Shown: piece after piece, positions 35,925 to 44,623 of the stretch
Layout of the letters: the number at the start of each line of letters is the position of its first letter
Numbering within the stretch: position 1 is the stretch's first letter
NCBI RefSeq assembly: GCF_022374895.2
Contig: NZ_CP092423.2
Location: forward strand, 3,224,001 to 3,288,000
Source: Mycobacterium lentiflavum
Lineage (GTDB): Bacteria; Actinomycetota; Actinomycetes; Mycobacteriales; Mycobacteriaceae
DNA length: 64,000 nt
Direction of reading: 5' to 3'
The notes under the pieces: generated by a model
Told to the model about the DNA's origin: nothing
Databases searched by the model: none
What the model saw: the letters and a program-made list of their open reading frames with translations, nothing else
Translations under genes and position numbers: made by a program

Positions 35925-36892
35925 CCGATACAAAGCTGGCCCATGAACTCCTGTCGGACATGATTCGCGTGCGCCGAATGGAAGAGAAGTGCGCGGAACT
36001 CTACAGCGCGGCCAAAATTCGTGGATTCCTGCATCTGTATGTCGGGGAAGAGGCCGTCGCCGCTGGGTCACTGCGCGCACTGGCCGACGATGACGCGGTC
36101 GTCGCAACCTACCGCGAGCATGCACACGCACTGCTGCGCGGCATCCCGATGACCTCGATCATGGCCGAAATGTTCGGCAAGCAGGAGGGCTGCTCACGCG
36201 GACGCGGAGGGTCGATGCACCTTTTCGATGCGTCCAAACGGTTCTACGGCGGTAATGCGATCGTCGCCGGTGGTCTACCGCTCGCGGTCGGCATCGCTCT
36301 CGCCGACGCCATGTTGCAGCAGAAGCGGGTGACCGCCTGCTACTTCGGTGACGGTGCGGTGGCCGAGGGCGCATTTCACGAGTCGCTCAACATGGCCGCG
36401 CTATGGAACCTGCCGGTGTTGTTCTGTTGCGAGAACAATCTTTACGCCATGGGAACTGCCTTGGAGCGCGCACAATCGCAGACCGATCTCACCGTCAAGG
36501 CGGCGTCGTACCAAGTTCCCACGCTGGCCGTCGACGGCATGGATGTGGAGGCGTGCCACGCGGCCGCCCAGCAGGGTGTCGATCACGTGCGCGACACCGG
36601 CGGGCCGTTTTTTATCGAGTTCCGCACTTATCGGTTCCGCGCGCATTCAATGTTCGATCCAGAACTGTATCGGGATAAGGCCGAGGTCGCGCGGTGGCGC
36701 GAACGTGACCCGATCCGGTCGTTTACCGAGCAATGCGTGCGCGGTGGCGTGCTCTCCGACGCCGACGTGCAGGAGATCGAAGATGCCGCCGCAGCCGAGA
36801 TCGAGGCGGCGGTGGCGTTCGCCGAGGCCGGAACGTGGGAAGATGTGGCAGATCTCGAGCGCGACGTGCTGACCCTGGAGTCGTCGCGATGA
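35921..36892 (+). CDS. pdhA: 2-oxoacid (pyruvate) dehydrogenase E1 alpha subunit
   Basis: A 323-residue thiamine-diphosphate E1 alpha subunit. The ThDP motif runs from GDGAVAEG to [19 protein letters not shown] and the C-terminal [16 protein letters not shown] are typical of AcoA/PdhA. It decarboxylates pyruvate or a similar 2-oxoacid and transfers the acyl group to lipoyl-E2. Start ATG overlaps the previous stop (ATGA), and its stop overlaps pdhB likewise. Oxoacid specificity cannot be read: pyruvate, acetoin and branched-chain enzymes all share this plan. Confidence 0.93.
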   Translation: MTDTKLAHELLSDMIRVRRMEEKCAELYSAAKIRGFLHLYVGEEAVAAGSLRALADDDAVVATYREHAHALLRGIPMTSIMAEMFGKQEGCSRGRGGSMHLFDASKRFYGGNAIVAGGLPLAVGIALADAMLQQKRVTACYFGDGAVAEGAFHESLNMAALWNLPVLFCCENNLYAMGTALERAQSQTDLTVKAASYQVPTLAVDGMDVEACHAAAQQGVDHVRDTGGPFFIEFRTYRFRAHSMFDPELYRDKAEVARWRERDPIRSFTEQCVRGGVLSDADVQEIEDAAAAEIEAAVAFAEAGTWEDVADLERDVLTLESSR

Positions 36893-37866
36893 AGACCAGC
36901 TACCGGACCGCTGTGCACGACGCCCTTCGCGATGCCCTGCGCGACGATCCGCGTGTGGTGGTGATGGGCGAAGACGTCGGACGTTACGGCGGAACTTACG
37001 CCGCCTCCAAAGGGTTACTGGAAGAATTCGGTCCCGACCGCGTGCGCGACACACCGCTTTCGGAATTGGGGTTCGTCGGTATCGGAATCGGCGCGGCAAT
37101 CAACGGCTTACGCCCAATCGTTGAAGTCATGACGGTGAATTTCAGCCTGCTGGCGCTCGACCAGATCGTCAACACCGCTGCGGCCCTTCGCCACATGTCG
37201 GGCGGACAGTTCTCGGTACCGCTCGTCGTCCGAATGGCGACGGGGGCCGGGCGTCAGCTCGCGGCCCAGCACTCGCACAGCCTCGAGCCGTGGTACGCCC
37301 ACATCCCGGGCATCAAAGTGCTGGCACCGGCCACCGTCGAAGATGCCTACGGCATGCTCGCCCCGGCCCTGGCAGATCCAGATCCGGTGGTGATCTTCGA
37401 ACACGTCCAGCTTTACAACACCTCATCCGATATCGATGTTCTTGCCACGACCGACATCTCGCGGGCGGCCATCCGTCGCAAGGGCACCGACGTCACGCTG
37501 ATCGCCTACGGCGGCTGTCTTCCCAAGGCGCTCGACGCCGCCAACGAGTTGTCGCTGACCGGAATCGACTGCGAGGTCATCGATTTGCGGGTCTTGCGGC
37601 CGCTTGACGATGACGCATTTCTCGAATCTGTGCGCAAGACACATCGGGCGGTCGTGATCGACGAAGCTTGGCGCAGTGGCAGTCTGGCGGCCGAGATCAC
37701 GGCGCGGATCATGGAAGAAGCGTTCTACGACCTCGATGCCCCGGTTGCTCGCGTGTGCAGCGCTGAGGTTCCCGTGCCATATGCGAAGCACCTCGAGCAG
37801 GCCGCCTTACCCCAGCCGCAGAAGATCGTCGCGGCCGTGCAGAACCTGTTCGGCGAACGGCAATGA
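36889..37866 (+). CDS. pdhB: 2-oxoacid dehydrogenase E1 beta subunit
   Basis: A 325-residue E1 beta subunit: [34 protein letters not shown], the [19 protein letters not shown] segment and the C-terminal [19 protein letters not shown]. The start is ATG 36889, overlapping pdhA's stop, although the frame is open further upstream inside pdhA. Forms the alpha2-beta2 E1 with PdhA. The end overlaps pdhC by 4 bases. Confidence 0.94.
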   Translation: MKTSYRTAVHDALRDALRDDPRVVVMGEDVGRYGGTYAASKGLLEEFGPDRVRDTPLSELGFVGIGIGAAINGLRPIVEVMTVNFSLLALDQIVNTAAALRHMSGGQFSVPLVVRMATGAGRQLAAQHSHSLEPWYAHIPGIKVLAPATVEDAYGMLAPALADPDPVVIFEHVQLYNTSSDIDVLATTDISRAAIRRKGTDVTLIAYGGCLPKALDAANELSLTGIDCEVIDLRVLRPLDDDAFLESVRKTHRAVVIDEAWRSGSLAAEITARIMEEAFYDLDAPVARVCSAEVPVPYAKHLEQAALPQPQKIVAAVQNLFGERQ

Positions 37867-39068
37867 TCGAGTTCAAAATGCCGGCACTTGGGGCCGACAT
37901 GGACGAGGGCACACTCGACGAGTGGCTGGTCAAGCCCGGCGACAAGGTAACCCGAGGCCAAATCGTGGCGGTCGTCGACACCACCAAAGCCGCAGTCGAA
38001 ATCGAATGCTGGCAGGAAGGCACGGTCAACGAATTGCTGGTGCCGGTCGGCGAAACCGTCCAAGTGGGAACGGTATTGGCGACCCTGCTGGAACGTGATG
38101 AGACCGCGGTGAAGTCGCCGCGGCGGCGGCGGCATCCGACGAAAGCAGCGGCCAGACCGGCAACGCCTGCAGACACGGCGACCGGGGTGATCACTGCGCC
38201 GTCCGTCTTGCAGCGACGTCGTTGGGTGTCACCCGCGGCCCGACGGCTGGCCCAAACTCTCGGCGTCGATCTCGATACCGTAACCGGCACCGGTCCGCAG
38301 GGGGCGGTCACCATAGGCGACGTAGAGCACGCAGTTGCGCCAAAAGAGCCGGCGCAACCGATAAGCAAGCCGACCTCCAAGCCCACCGCCGCCGACCGTG
38401 CCGGACAGATGCGAAGGTCGATCGCGGCCGCCATGAGCCGCGCGAAGCGCGAGATTCCGCACTATTACCTCGCCCAGGAAATCCTGCTGGACAGCTCGAT
38501 GTCCTGGCTTACGACGCGAAATGCGCAACGTTCGATCGACGAACGCGTACTGCCTGCCGCGTTATTGCTCAAGGCGGTTGGCGTCGCCGCGCAGCGGTTC
38601 GGCGAGTTCAACGGGTTCTGGCGCGACGACGGATTCCAGCCCGGGACCGGAGTTCATGTTGGCGTCGGAATCTCGCTGCGCGGCGGCGGTCTCGTCGCGC
38701 CGGCGATTCATGACGTTCCGGACAAGAAGCTTGACGAATTGATGCATGACCTCGCCGACCTCGTGGCACGGGCGCGCTCCTTCTCACTGCGAAGCTCAGA
38801 GATGTCCGACCCGACCATCACCGTCACCAACCTGGGCGACCAGGGCGTCGATACGGTCTTCGGCGTGATCTACCCACCACAGGTAGCGATCGTCGGTTTC
38901 GGCAGGCCGACTCAACGAGTCGCTGTCATTGACGGCGGCATCCGGGTCGTCACCGCTGTCGAAGCGACGCTTGCAGCCGACCATCGCGCGAGTGACGGTC
39001 ACCGAGGTGCGTTGTTCCTCGGCGCAATCAATGACCTGCTGCAGCAGCCCGACCTCTTGGAGAAGTGA
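37863..39068 (+). CDS. pdhC: Dihydrolipoamide acyltransferase E2 of the 2-oxoacid dehydrogenase
   Basis: A 401-residue E2. One lipoyl domain (1-80) with the lipoylated lysine K42 in [13 protein letters not shown] basic linker with [10 protein letters not shown] follows, then a peripheral-subunit binding domain (about 120-155: [20 protein letters not shown]) for E1/E3. The C-terminal acyltransferase domain ends with the catalytic motif [15 protein letters not shown]. Transfers acyl from lipoate to CoA. The E3 gene is missing here, so a genomic lipoamide dehydrogenase (Lpd) is required. Confidence 0.93.
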   Translation: MIEFKMPALGADMDEGTLDEWLVKPGDKVTRGQIVAVVDTTKAAVEIECWQEGTVNELLVPVGETVQVGTVLATLLERDETAVKSPRRRRHPTKAAARPATPADTATGVITAPSVLQRRRWVSPAARRLAQTLGVDLDTVTGTGPQGAVTIGDVEHAVAPKEPAQPISKPTSKPTAADRAGQMRRSIAAAMSRAKREIPHYYLAQEILLDSSMSWLTTRNAQRSIDERVLPAALLLKAVGVAAQRFGEFNGFWRDDGFQPGTGVHVGVGISLRGGGLVAPAIHDVPDKKLDELMHDLADLVARARSFSLRSSEMSDPTITVTNLGDQGVDTVFGVIYPPQVAIVGFGRPTQRVAVIDGGIRVVTAVEATLAADHRASDGHRGALFLGAINDLLQQPDLLEK

Positions 39069-39074
39069 TGAGCC

Positions 39075-39335
39075 ATGACTGACGAGGACACCCGCGGCAC
39101 GATTCTGTCGGTGCTGACCACGATCGCTCCGGAAATCGACCCGCACGACCTTCGCGACGACGTCCTACTCCGGGACCAAGTCGATCTGGACTCCATGGAC
39201 TGGCTGAATTTTCTCCGCGGCATTCATCAGCGGTTGCGGGTGGATATCCCCGAATCCGACTATGCGTCGCTGCGGACGTTGTCCGACCTGGTCAGCTACG
39301 TTGAAAAGAACCAGCAGAGCAGTCCAACGGCCTAG
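39075..39335 (+). CDS. Acyl carrier protein
   Basis: An 86-residue carrier protein with the phosphopantetheine serine at S40 in DLDSMDWLNFL. Helical layout and acidic charge are those of ACPs. It starts 6 bases after the E2 stop, so it is part of the same transcript. An ACP inside a 2-oxoacid dehydrogenase operon is unusual. It might accept the acyl group from E2 for a lipid or polyketide enzyme (perhaps the ketosynthase pair at 18-20 kb), or serve lipoate assembly via octanoyl-ACP. Confidence 0.88.
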   Translation: MTDEDTRGTILSVLTTIAPEIDPHDLRDDVLLRDQVDLDSMDWLNFLRGIHQRLRVDIPESDYASLRTLSDLVSYVEKNQQSSPTA

Positions 39336-39339
39336 TACC

Positions 39340-39359
39340 GCAGGGACATACGACCCTAG
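39340..39359 (+). promoter_or_regulatory. DosR-box-like site upstream of second acg-like gene
   Basis: GCAGGGACATACGACCCTAG, 11 of 14 core matches. Sits right after the ACP stop, about 65 bases before ATG 39425. Confidence 0.65.
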
Positions 39360-39424
39360 GCGTTAAGCCCGAGGACACCCTAGCGTCGATGTCGAGTCAC
39401 AACAATGGACGAGGGGTTGACGTC

Positions 39425-40402
39425 ATGCACCCGACGCTGGATACCCGGGTCTTGAAACGAGCGGTGCAAGTCGCGTGCCGGGCTCCGTCCGTGCATAACA
39501 GCCAGCCTTGGCGGTGGGTGGTGGCAGGCGCGGCGCTGCAATTATTCATCGATCGTCAGCGCACGGTCCCCGGCACGGACAGCTTCGACCGCGACGCGAT
39601 CATCAGTTGCGGCGCAGTCCTCGATCACCTTCGTATCGCCATGCTGGCCGCAGGTTGGCAAGCGGACATCAAGCGGTTCCCTGACAAAACCGATCCCGAT
39701 GAGCTCGCATCGATGACATTCAGCCCCGCCGCACACGTCACCCGCGCTCAACGTGAGCGCGCCCTAGCCATTCTGCAGCGCAGAACCGATCGGCTTCCAC
39801 TACGACAACCGGCACTTTGGGATTTCTTCGAACGCGCACTATACGACGCGGTCGATGAGAGTGGAGTGGACCTGCATGTGCTCGGCGATGACTCGCGACC
39901 TCGGCTGGCCGAAGCGGCGAAACTCACCGAAGACATCCGTAACGGCGATTGGCTCTACCTCGCCGAATTAGATTGGTGGACAACACCTTATGCGGTCAGC
40001 GAGGGCATCCCTCCCGGCGCTCTCGCATCCGACAAAGAACACCAGCGCGTAGACGTCGGACGGGAATTCCCCGTCAGGATCCATACCGATCGGCGCCCAG
40101 AGCTCGAGGCCGACTGGTCCAAAATCCTCGTACTCTGCACCGATGACGACGACAGAGCGGACTGGTTGAGATCCGGCGAAGCGTTGTCGACCGTATTGCT
40201 GGAATGCACCATGGCCGGCATGGCAACCTGTCCGCTGACGCACCTCATCGAGCTGGACGAAAGCCGAGACATCGTTCGCGACCTGATCGGCCAGGCCGGC
40301 GAACCCCAGGTCCTGATCAGAGTCGGCATAGCACCGTCGATGGATCATCCTGCGGCCCCCACGCCGCGGCGCCCGCTACACGACGTCTTGAAGGTTCGCT
40401 AG
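39425..40402 (+). CDS. Acg-family putative nitroreductase, second paralogue
   Basis: A 325-residue Acg-type double nitroreductase-like protein: VACRAPSVHNSQPWRWVVAG, IISCGAVLDHLRIAMLAAGW and the C-terminal PRRPLHDVLKVR. ATG 39425 is preferred over 39389, because GAGGGG lies about 9 bases before it and because the DosR-like box would put the transcription start near 39390. Same caveat on activity as the first paralogue. Closest M. tuberculosis counterparts would be Rv2032 or Rv3127. Confidence 0.9.
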   Translation: MHPTLDTRVLKRAVQVACRAPSVHNSQPWRWVVAGAALQLFIDRQRTVPGTDSFDRDAIISCGAVLDHLRIAMLAAGWQADIKRFPDKTDPDELASMTFSPAAHVTRAQRERALAILQRRTDRLPLRQPALWDFFERALYDAVDESGVDLHVLGDDSRPRLAEAAKLTEDIRNGDWLYLAELDWWTTPYAVSEGIPPGALASDKEHQRVDVGREFPVRIHTDRRPELEADWSKILVLCTDDDDRADWLRSGEALSTVLLECTMAGMATCPLTHLIELDESRDIVRDLIGQAGEPQVLIRVGIAPSMDHPAAPTPRRPLHDVLKVR

Positions 40403-40418
40403 GTGCACCGCCAAGGGT

Positions 40419-40438
40419 CGACCGACTTTGGTCCCGAC
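40419..40438 (+). promoter_or_regulatory. DosR-box-like site upstream of the Rv3129-like gene
   Basis: CGACCGACTTTGGTCCCGAC, 11 of 14 core matches plus the GA flank, about 55 bases before the start. A second, weak half-match (8 of 14) sits at 40441-40460. Confidence 0.65.
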
Positions 40439-40493
40439 GGGGTAGGACCTTCGGCAGGCGAGATCGACGGTTTTCGTCAATAAGGTCATCCCC

Positions 40494-40937
40494 ATGACGA
40501 ATCAAACCCAGACCGATGACGGCGCGATCATCTTGCCTGCGCACGAGTGTTGGGACCTGCTCTCAAGTGTGACACTGGGACGGCTGGTTACGAGCGTGGA
40601 TGGGCACCCGCAGATCTTTCCGGTCAACTACGCCGTCCAGCGGCGAACGATCCTGTTTCGCACCGCGGCTGGCACGAAGCTGGTCAGTGCCGCGATAAAC
40701 AACGAGGTGGTATTCGAGGTCGACGACCATAACGTCGCCGGGGGCTGGAGTGTGATCGTGCGCGGCACCGCGCGCTCTCTTCGTAGCGACGAGGACATCG
40801 AGGATGCGGAGCGTGCCCAGGTGTTGCCATGGACGACTTCCGAGAAGTCGCACTACGTACGGGTGATTCCGGAGATGGTGACGGGCCGCCGGTTCCAATT
40901 CGGCTCGCCGCCAATGGAACAGTCTATTCACATCTGA
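40494..40937 (+). CDS. Pyridoxamine 5'-phosphate oxidase-like flavin protein (Rv3129-like)
   Basis: A 147-residue split-barrel flavin-binding protein. CWDLLSSVTLGRLVTSVDGHPQIFPVNYAV, TILFRTAAGTKL and FEVDDHNVAGGWSVIVRGTAR are the normal PNPOx-like barrel strands. The second part matches Rv3129, a DosR regulon protein. Rv3129 as annotated in M. tuberculosis (about 110 residues) begins near VQGRTVLFRTAEG, so the gene here is about 40 residues longer and appears complete. ATG at 40494. Cofactor FMN or F420 and substrate are unknown. Confidence 0.88.
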   Translation: MTNQTQTDDGAIILPAHECWDLLSSVTLGRLVTSVDGHPQIFPVNYAVQRRTILFRTAAGTKLVSAAINNEVVFEVDDHNVAGGWSVIVRGTARSLRSDEDIEDAERAQVLPWTTSEKSHYVRVIPEMVTGRRFQFGSPPMEQSIHI

Positions 40938-40955
40938 GCGAGCACCCCGGCTGCC

Positions 40956-42386
40956 CTAGGCGTGCACCGCTGCGGTCCGAACCGGCCGCTGGGGGTGGTG
41001 CGGCCGTGGCGTGAACTCCAGCGACAGCAATACCAGCAGCGCCGCCGGGATCTGACGGGCAGGTAGCACGACGTATCGGCGCCCACCCAGCGCGTGGTAT
41101 TTGCGAAGATAGCGATACAAAGATTCAAGCCGGATAAACGGGTCCAGCAGATGAATCAACCGATACGCGACACGCTGCATCGGGCCGGGATGTGCGGCTT
41201 GAAAGATTTCCGGGAACGCCGCGAATGCGAGCGAAAGCCGGCTTGCGTTCTGGCTTTTCGCCGCGGCAATCATGTCAATGGTGAGCCGCTCGTCAACACC
41301 GTTGGGCGCATCTGGTCGACGATACGGCACATCGAGTGTCACGTCGGTTCCGTGCCCGGCAGTCGCGTATCGGTGGAACGCCACGACCCGCCCGCCGCCG
41401 TCACGAGCGATGGCCAACTTGACCCCCGGGAATCGGCCCTGCAAGGCTGCGTCCAGACTCATACAAAACCCGCGCTCCGTACCGGCCGCGTGATGCGCGG
41501 CGTACAGGACCTCGGTCAGTTCGCCGATCAGCCGACCGCAAATCTCCTGCTCGTCAACGATTTCGGTGGTAATCCCACAGTTGTGGGTGCGCTGCACACC
41601 TTGGCGCAGGTTGCGAAAGCGTCGCCCCTTCAGGCTGAAGTGACGAACGTCAACGACGACATCGCGCCCGATCGGGACCTCGAGCTTCAGCCGTCCACCG
41701 ACCTTGGTACGCCACAGTTTCAGATGCCTTTCACCACAAGCCAACACGAGGATCCGCCAGCCCCGACTGCGGCACATGTGGGTGAAATCATCAACCAAAG
41801 CCTGGAATTGGGTATCGTCACCGACCGGGTCGCCGCTGACGACGGCGAACCCAAGCCGAGTGCGATAGGCGATAGCCGCGGTCTTGTCGACGTTGAAGCA
41901 ATAGCTCTTGCTCGAGTGCATGGCGAATGGCGCCAATGGATCCCCATGCGTGGCCTCCACGAGAGTCCACACCTGTTGCAGTAGCTCGGGCTGAGGCCGC
42001 GCCGTCGTGGGCCACATCAGAGCGAGTCCACTGCCACCCAGCAGAATGTTGCCCAGGGCTCCGAATGACAAGAAATGCGCACCGAGCCCTAAACACACGC
42101 TCGCCGCCGCGGCCATCGCATGCCTACTCGTCACCGGGCGGCCGAGAAAAACCCCTCGCGCGATCAATGCCACCGCGGCAAGTAACGCTAGCGACCAACC
42201 GAATCGGCCGCGGGCAACCGGGTGGTCGCCGAAACGGTCACTGACGACCAGCGCCGCCGTCCACGCCACGACGCACAACATCGTGAATCCGCAGACGAAG
42301 CGTCCCAGCGGAACATCACTTCTGACCAGCACCCGCTCGCCGGCACTCACCGTCTCGGCTTCACCGCTTCGGTGCTTGATCTTCAT
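40956..42386 (-). CDS. DUF2156 / MprF C-terminal-like membrane protein
   Basis: A 476-residue protein: an N-terminal region with about five hydrophobic helices (about 35-150) and a soluble GNAT-like DUF2156 domain (about 150-470) related to the C-terminal part of MprF lysyl-phosphatidylglycerol synthase (SGDPVGDDTQFQALVDDF, CGERHLKLWRTKVGG, EVLYAAHHAAG, DVTLDVPYRRPDAPNGVDE, LSLAFAAFPEIF). It lacks the lysyl-tRNA synthetase fusion of LysX. It may aminoacylate lipids. ATG 42386 is used, 11 bases after the preceding USP stop. Third gene of the rip3-usp operon, so hypoxia-induced membrane remodelling is likely. Confidence 0.8.
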   Translation of the reverse strand: MKIKHRSGEAETVSAGERVLVRSDVPLGRFVCGFTMLCVVAWTAALVVSDRFGDHPVARGRFGWSLALLAAVALIARGVFLGRPVTSRHAMAAAASVCLGLGAHFLSFGALGNILLGGSGLALMWPTTARPQPELLQQVWTLVEATHGDPLAPFAMHSSKSYCFNVDKTAAIAYRTRLGFAVVSGDPVGDDTQFQALVDDFTHMCRSRGWRILVLACGERHLKLWRTKVGGRLKLEVPIGRDVVVDVRHFSLKGRRFRNLRQGVQRTHNCGITTEIVDEQEICGRLIGELTEVLYAAHHAAGTERGFCMSLDAALQGRFPGVKLAIARDGGGRVVAFHRYATAGHGTDVTLDVPYRRPDAPNGVDERLTIDMIAAAKSQNASRLSLAFAAFPEIFQAAHPGPMQRVAYRLIHLLDPFIRLESLYRYLRKYHALGGRRYVVLPARQIPAALLVLLSLEFTPRPHHPQRPVRTAAVHA

Positions 42387-42397
42387 GGCGGTCCCAC

Positions 42398-43192
42398 TTA
42401 CTCGCGAACGACGAGAACTGAACATTGGGGGTGGTGGAAGAGCGGATGCCCGGAAGGGCCTACCAGCCGCGCCAGCTGAGCGGCCTCGGCGGCGCCGATG
42501 ACAGCGAGTTGCACTCGCTCCTCGTTGAGGCGTAGGAAGCTGACGATGGCATACTTGGTGGTAATTGGGTATACGCGCACCTCGGGATGACGGCGCCGCC
42601 AATCCTGCACTTGCCGTTCGAAAGCGCCGTCGGCTTGCTCGGTGAGGTCTTCGGGCCGACCCCCGAGGACCAGCATGGGCGCCCTGCGCAACTTTGCCTC
42701 CCACGCAGCGTATTTGACGACGGAGTCGTTGCCGGGCGCATCGGCCATCCGCACCACGATCCAGTTGATGTCGGGTGGCGGTTGGTCCGGATCCGTCCGC
42801 AAAACCGCAACAGAGCAGCGGGCCTTTTCGGCGAGTTCCGTTGCCGTGGAGCCTAAGAGGGCACGGGCGTAGCGTCCGATACCCGTCGAGCCGACGCAGA
42901 TCAGCTCGGCATCGCGTGACGCCTCCACCATGACCGATCCAGCCGGCCCGCGCGGAATATCGGTTTCGATCTTGACAGGCTTTCGACTCGCCTCGACCGC
43001 GGATTGTGCTTCGCGAAGCGATGTCTCGGCGTGCTCGAGATCGCGAGCGTAGTCATCCGGCGATGGGTGTGTTTGTTTGATGGCCGAGATCAGCCGGAGC
43101 GGGACACCGCGCCCAATGGCCTCATCGACGCCCCAGATGGCGGCGGCGATCGCGGCCCGCGAGCCGTCGATACCCACGACGATAGGTTTCAT
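42398..43192 (-). CDS. Universal stress protein (Rv2624c-like)
   Basis: A 264-residue two-domain USP. MKPIVVGIDGSRAAIAAAIWGVDEAI, KQTHPSPDDYARDLEHAE, NWIVVRMADAPGND and LVGPSGHPLFHHPQCSVLVVRE follow Rv2624c along their length. Domain 1 has a loop CVGSTGIGRYARALLGSTATEL that may bind nucleotide, while domain 2 does not. ATG 43192. It lies 34 bases after rip3, an order that is the same as Rv2625c-Rv2624c in M. tuberculosis, where both are DosR-controlled. Confidence 0.92.
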   Translation of the reverse strand: MKPIVVGIDGSRAAIAAAIWGVDEAIGRGVPLRLISAIKQTHPSPDDYARDLEHAETSLREAQSAVEASRKPVKIETDIPRGPAGSVMVEASRDAELICVGSTGIGRYARALLGSTATELAEKARCSVAVLRTDPDQPPPDINWIVVRMADAPGNDSVVKYAAWEAKLRRAPMLVLGGRPEDLTEQADGAFERQVQDWRRRHPEVRVYPITTKYAIVSFLRLNEERVQLAVIGAAEAAQLARLVGPSGHPLFHHPQCSVLVVRE

Positions 43193-43226
43193 GGTCCGTA
43201 CTCCTTCCCCAGCCATCGATGCCGAC

Positions 43227-44408
43227 TCACCCCGGGCCGGAATAGCTGTCCGCATCGTGACGATCAGTGACTCCGTCCGACGCGGGCCGGGCTAGCCGAT
43301 ATACCTCGATGAGGCGTGCCACATCACTTGGCGTGACGATGCCGACGACCGTGCCTCCGTCCACGACCAGAGCGCGGCTGCGAGGACCGGCGGGCGTCAT
43401 CCGACGCAACAAATCTTGAAGCGGCTCTTGCGGTGCGCCGGTCGGCACGCTCTGCAGCGGCAGGGCGATCTCGCCAACACTCGTGGTGGTGCGCTGATGG
43501 GATGCAAGTTGGCGTAACTGCCGCAACGTGACCAAACCGGTGATCGACCCGTCCGGGTCGGCAACCGGGTACGCCGAGTGCCGATCGCCGAGCACATAAC
43601 GCTGGATGAAATCCTCGACCGTTATCCATCCGGGAGCGGTGTGCGGCTGCGGCGTCATCGCGTCGGCTACACGCACGCCCGCGAAGATTTGCTGACTGGT
43701 CGCCTGCGCTTCTTCCTCGCGGGCGGCGACGAAGAGGAACCAGCCGATGAACGCCAACCAGACGCCACCGATCAGGCCGCCAGCCAGAAACTCGGCCAGC
43801 CCCAGCACAATCAGGATGATTGCGACCACCCGGCCGGCGTGCGCGGCACCGATCGCCGCTCGCACACTGTCGCCATGGCGATGCCACAAGTAGGCGCGCA
43901 CCAGCCGCCCACCGTCCAATGGGGCACCTGGCAACAAATTGAACAGTGCGAGCAGCAAGTTGACGCTGGCCAGCCACCACGCGACGCTGCCGACGATGGT
44001 CGGGGCGTGCAGGGTCGTCAGTGCCACCGCAACTGCGCCGAACATCGCAGATAAGACCAGACTGGTGGCCGGGCCCGCGAATGCGATACGAAAGGCGGCC
44101 TTCGGACTCTTCGCCTCTCCCTGCAAGCTCGTCACACCGCCGAAGAGCCATAGTGTTACGTCGTCGACGGGTACCCCTGATCGACGGGCCACCACCGCAT
44201 GGGCGAGTTCGTGGGCCAGCAGCGAAGCCAGCAGTACCACTGCGCCACACGCTCCGGCCACCCAGTAAGCCGGCCGCGAATATCCCGCCACGGTGTGGGG
44301 CAATGTGGTCGCCAGGCTCCACGTGAAAAGCCACAGGATCACAATCACGCTCCAGTGGACCTTCACCGCGAAACCCGCAAACCGTCCCAACGGAATTGCC
44401 TCAGACAC
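43227..44408 (-). CDS. rip3: Rip3-type site-2 protease with CBS domains (Rv2625c-like)
   Basis: A 393-residue intramembrane metalloprotease. N-terminal transmembrane core with the zinc motif HELAH (H66, E67, H70) and a second ligand in [12 protein letters not shown]. Two CBS domains fill the C-terminus ([46 protein letters not shown]). Rip3 proteases cleave membrane anti-sigma factors or similar substrates; CBS domains may sense nucleotides. Start GTG 44408 with CGGAGG about 10 bases upstream. The sequence matches Rv2625c. Divergent from mgtA, with paired DosR boxes between. Confidence 0.93.
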   Translation of the reverse strand: MSEAIPLGRFAGFAVKVHWSVIVILWLFTWSLATTLPHTVAGYSRPAYWVAGACGAVVLLASLLAHELAHAVVARRSGVPVDDVTLWLFGGVTSLQGEAKSPKAAFRIAFAGPATSLVLSAMFGAVAVALTTLHAPTIVGSVAWWLASVNLLLALFNLLPGAPLDGGRLVRAYLWHRHGDSVRAAIGAAHAGRVVAIILIVLGLAEFLAGGLIGGVWLAFIGWFLFVAAREEEAQATSQQIFAGVRVADAMTPQPHTAPGWITVEDFIQRYVLGDRHSAYPVADPDGSITGLVTLRQLRQLASHQRTTTSVGEIALPLQSVPTGAPQEPLQDLLRRMTPAGPRSRALVVDGGTVVGIVTPSDVARLIEVYRLARPASDGVTDRHDADSYSGPG

Positions 44409-44498
44409 CTTGGAACCTCCGAAAGCATGTGCGTTGCATGACTCGAAGGTCAGCCGGCAACCTCCGCACTTCATCCGATCGTCTTCCCGAGCTTTTGA

Positions 44499-44518
44499 AA
44501 AGGGACTGAAGTCCCATT
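44499..44518. promoter_or_regulatory. DosR-box (best match in the window), rip3/mgtA intergenic
   Basis: AAAGGGACTGAAGTCCCATT, 13 of 14 core matches. 91 bases before rip3 and about 105 before mgtA, so it can serve both. Confidence 0.85.
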
Positions 44519-44526
44519 GAGCCGAA

Positions 44527-44546
44527 CAAGGGACTAAGTGCCCTAG
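44527..44546. promoter_or_regulatory. DosR-box-like site, rip3/mgtA intergenic
   Basis: CAAGGGACTAAGTGCCCTAG, 11 of 14 core matches, 28 bases from the previous site centre to centre. The pair suggests cooperative binding. A third weak match may exist at 44550-44569. Confidence 0.75.
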
Positions 44547-44623
44547 CACCTAGTGACTTTCAGCGACAGGTAACCGGCCTTCCGGCGCTAGAGCGACACC
44601 GGCGCAGCGGCCAGTGTGGACGC

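Noticed and set aside
40441..40460. Second DosR-like site before the Rv3129-like gene
   Set aside because: Only 8 of 14 core positions agree, so it was not listed separately.
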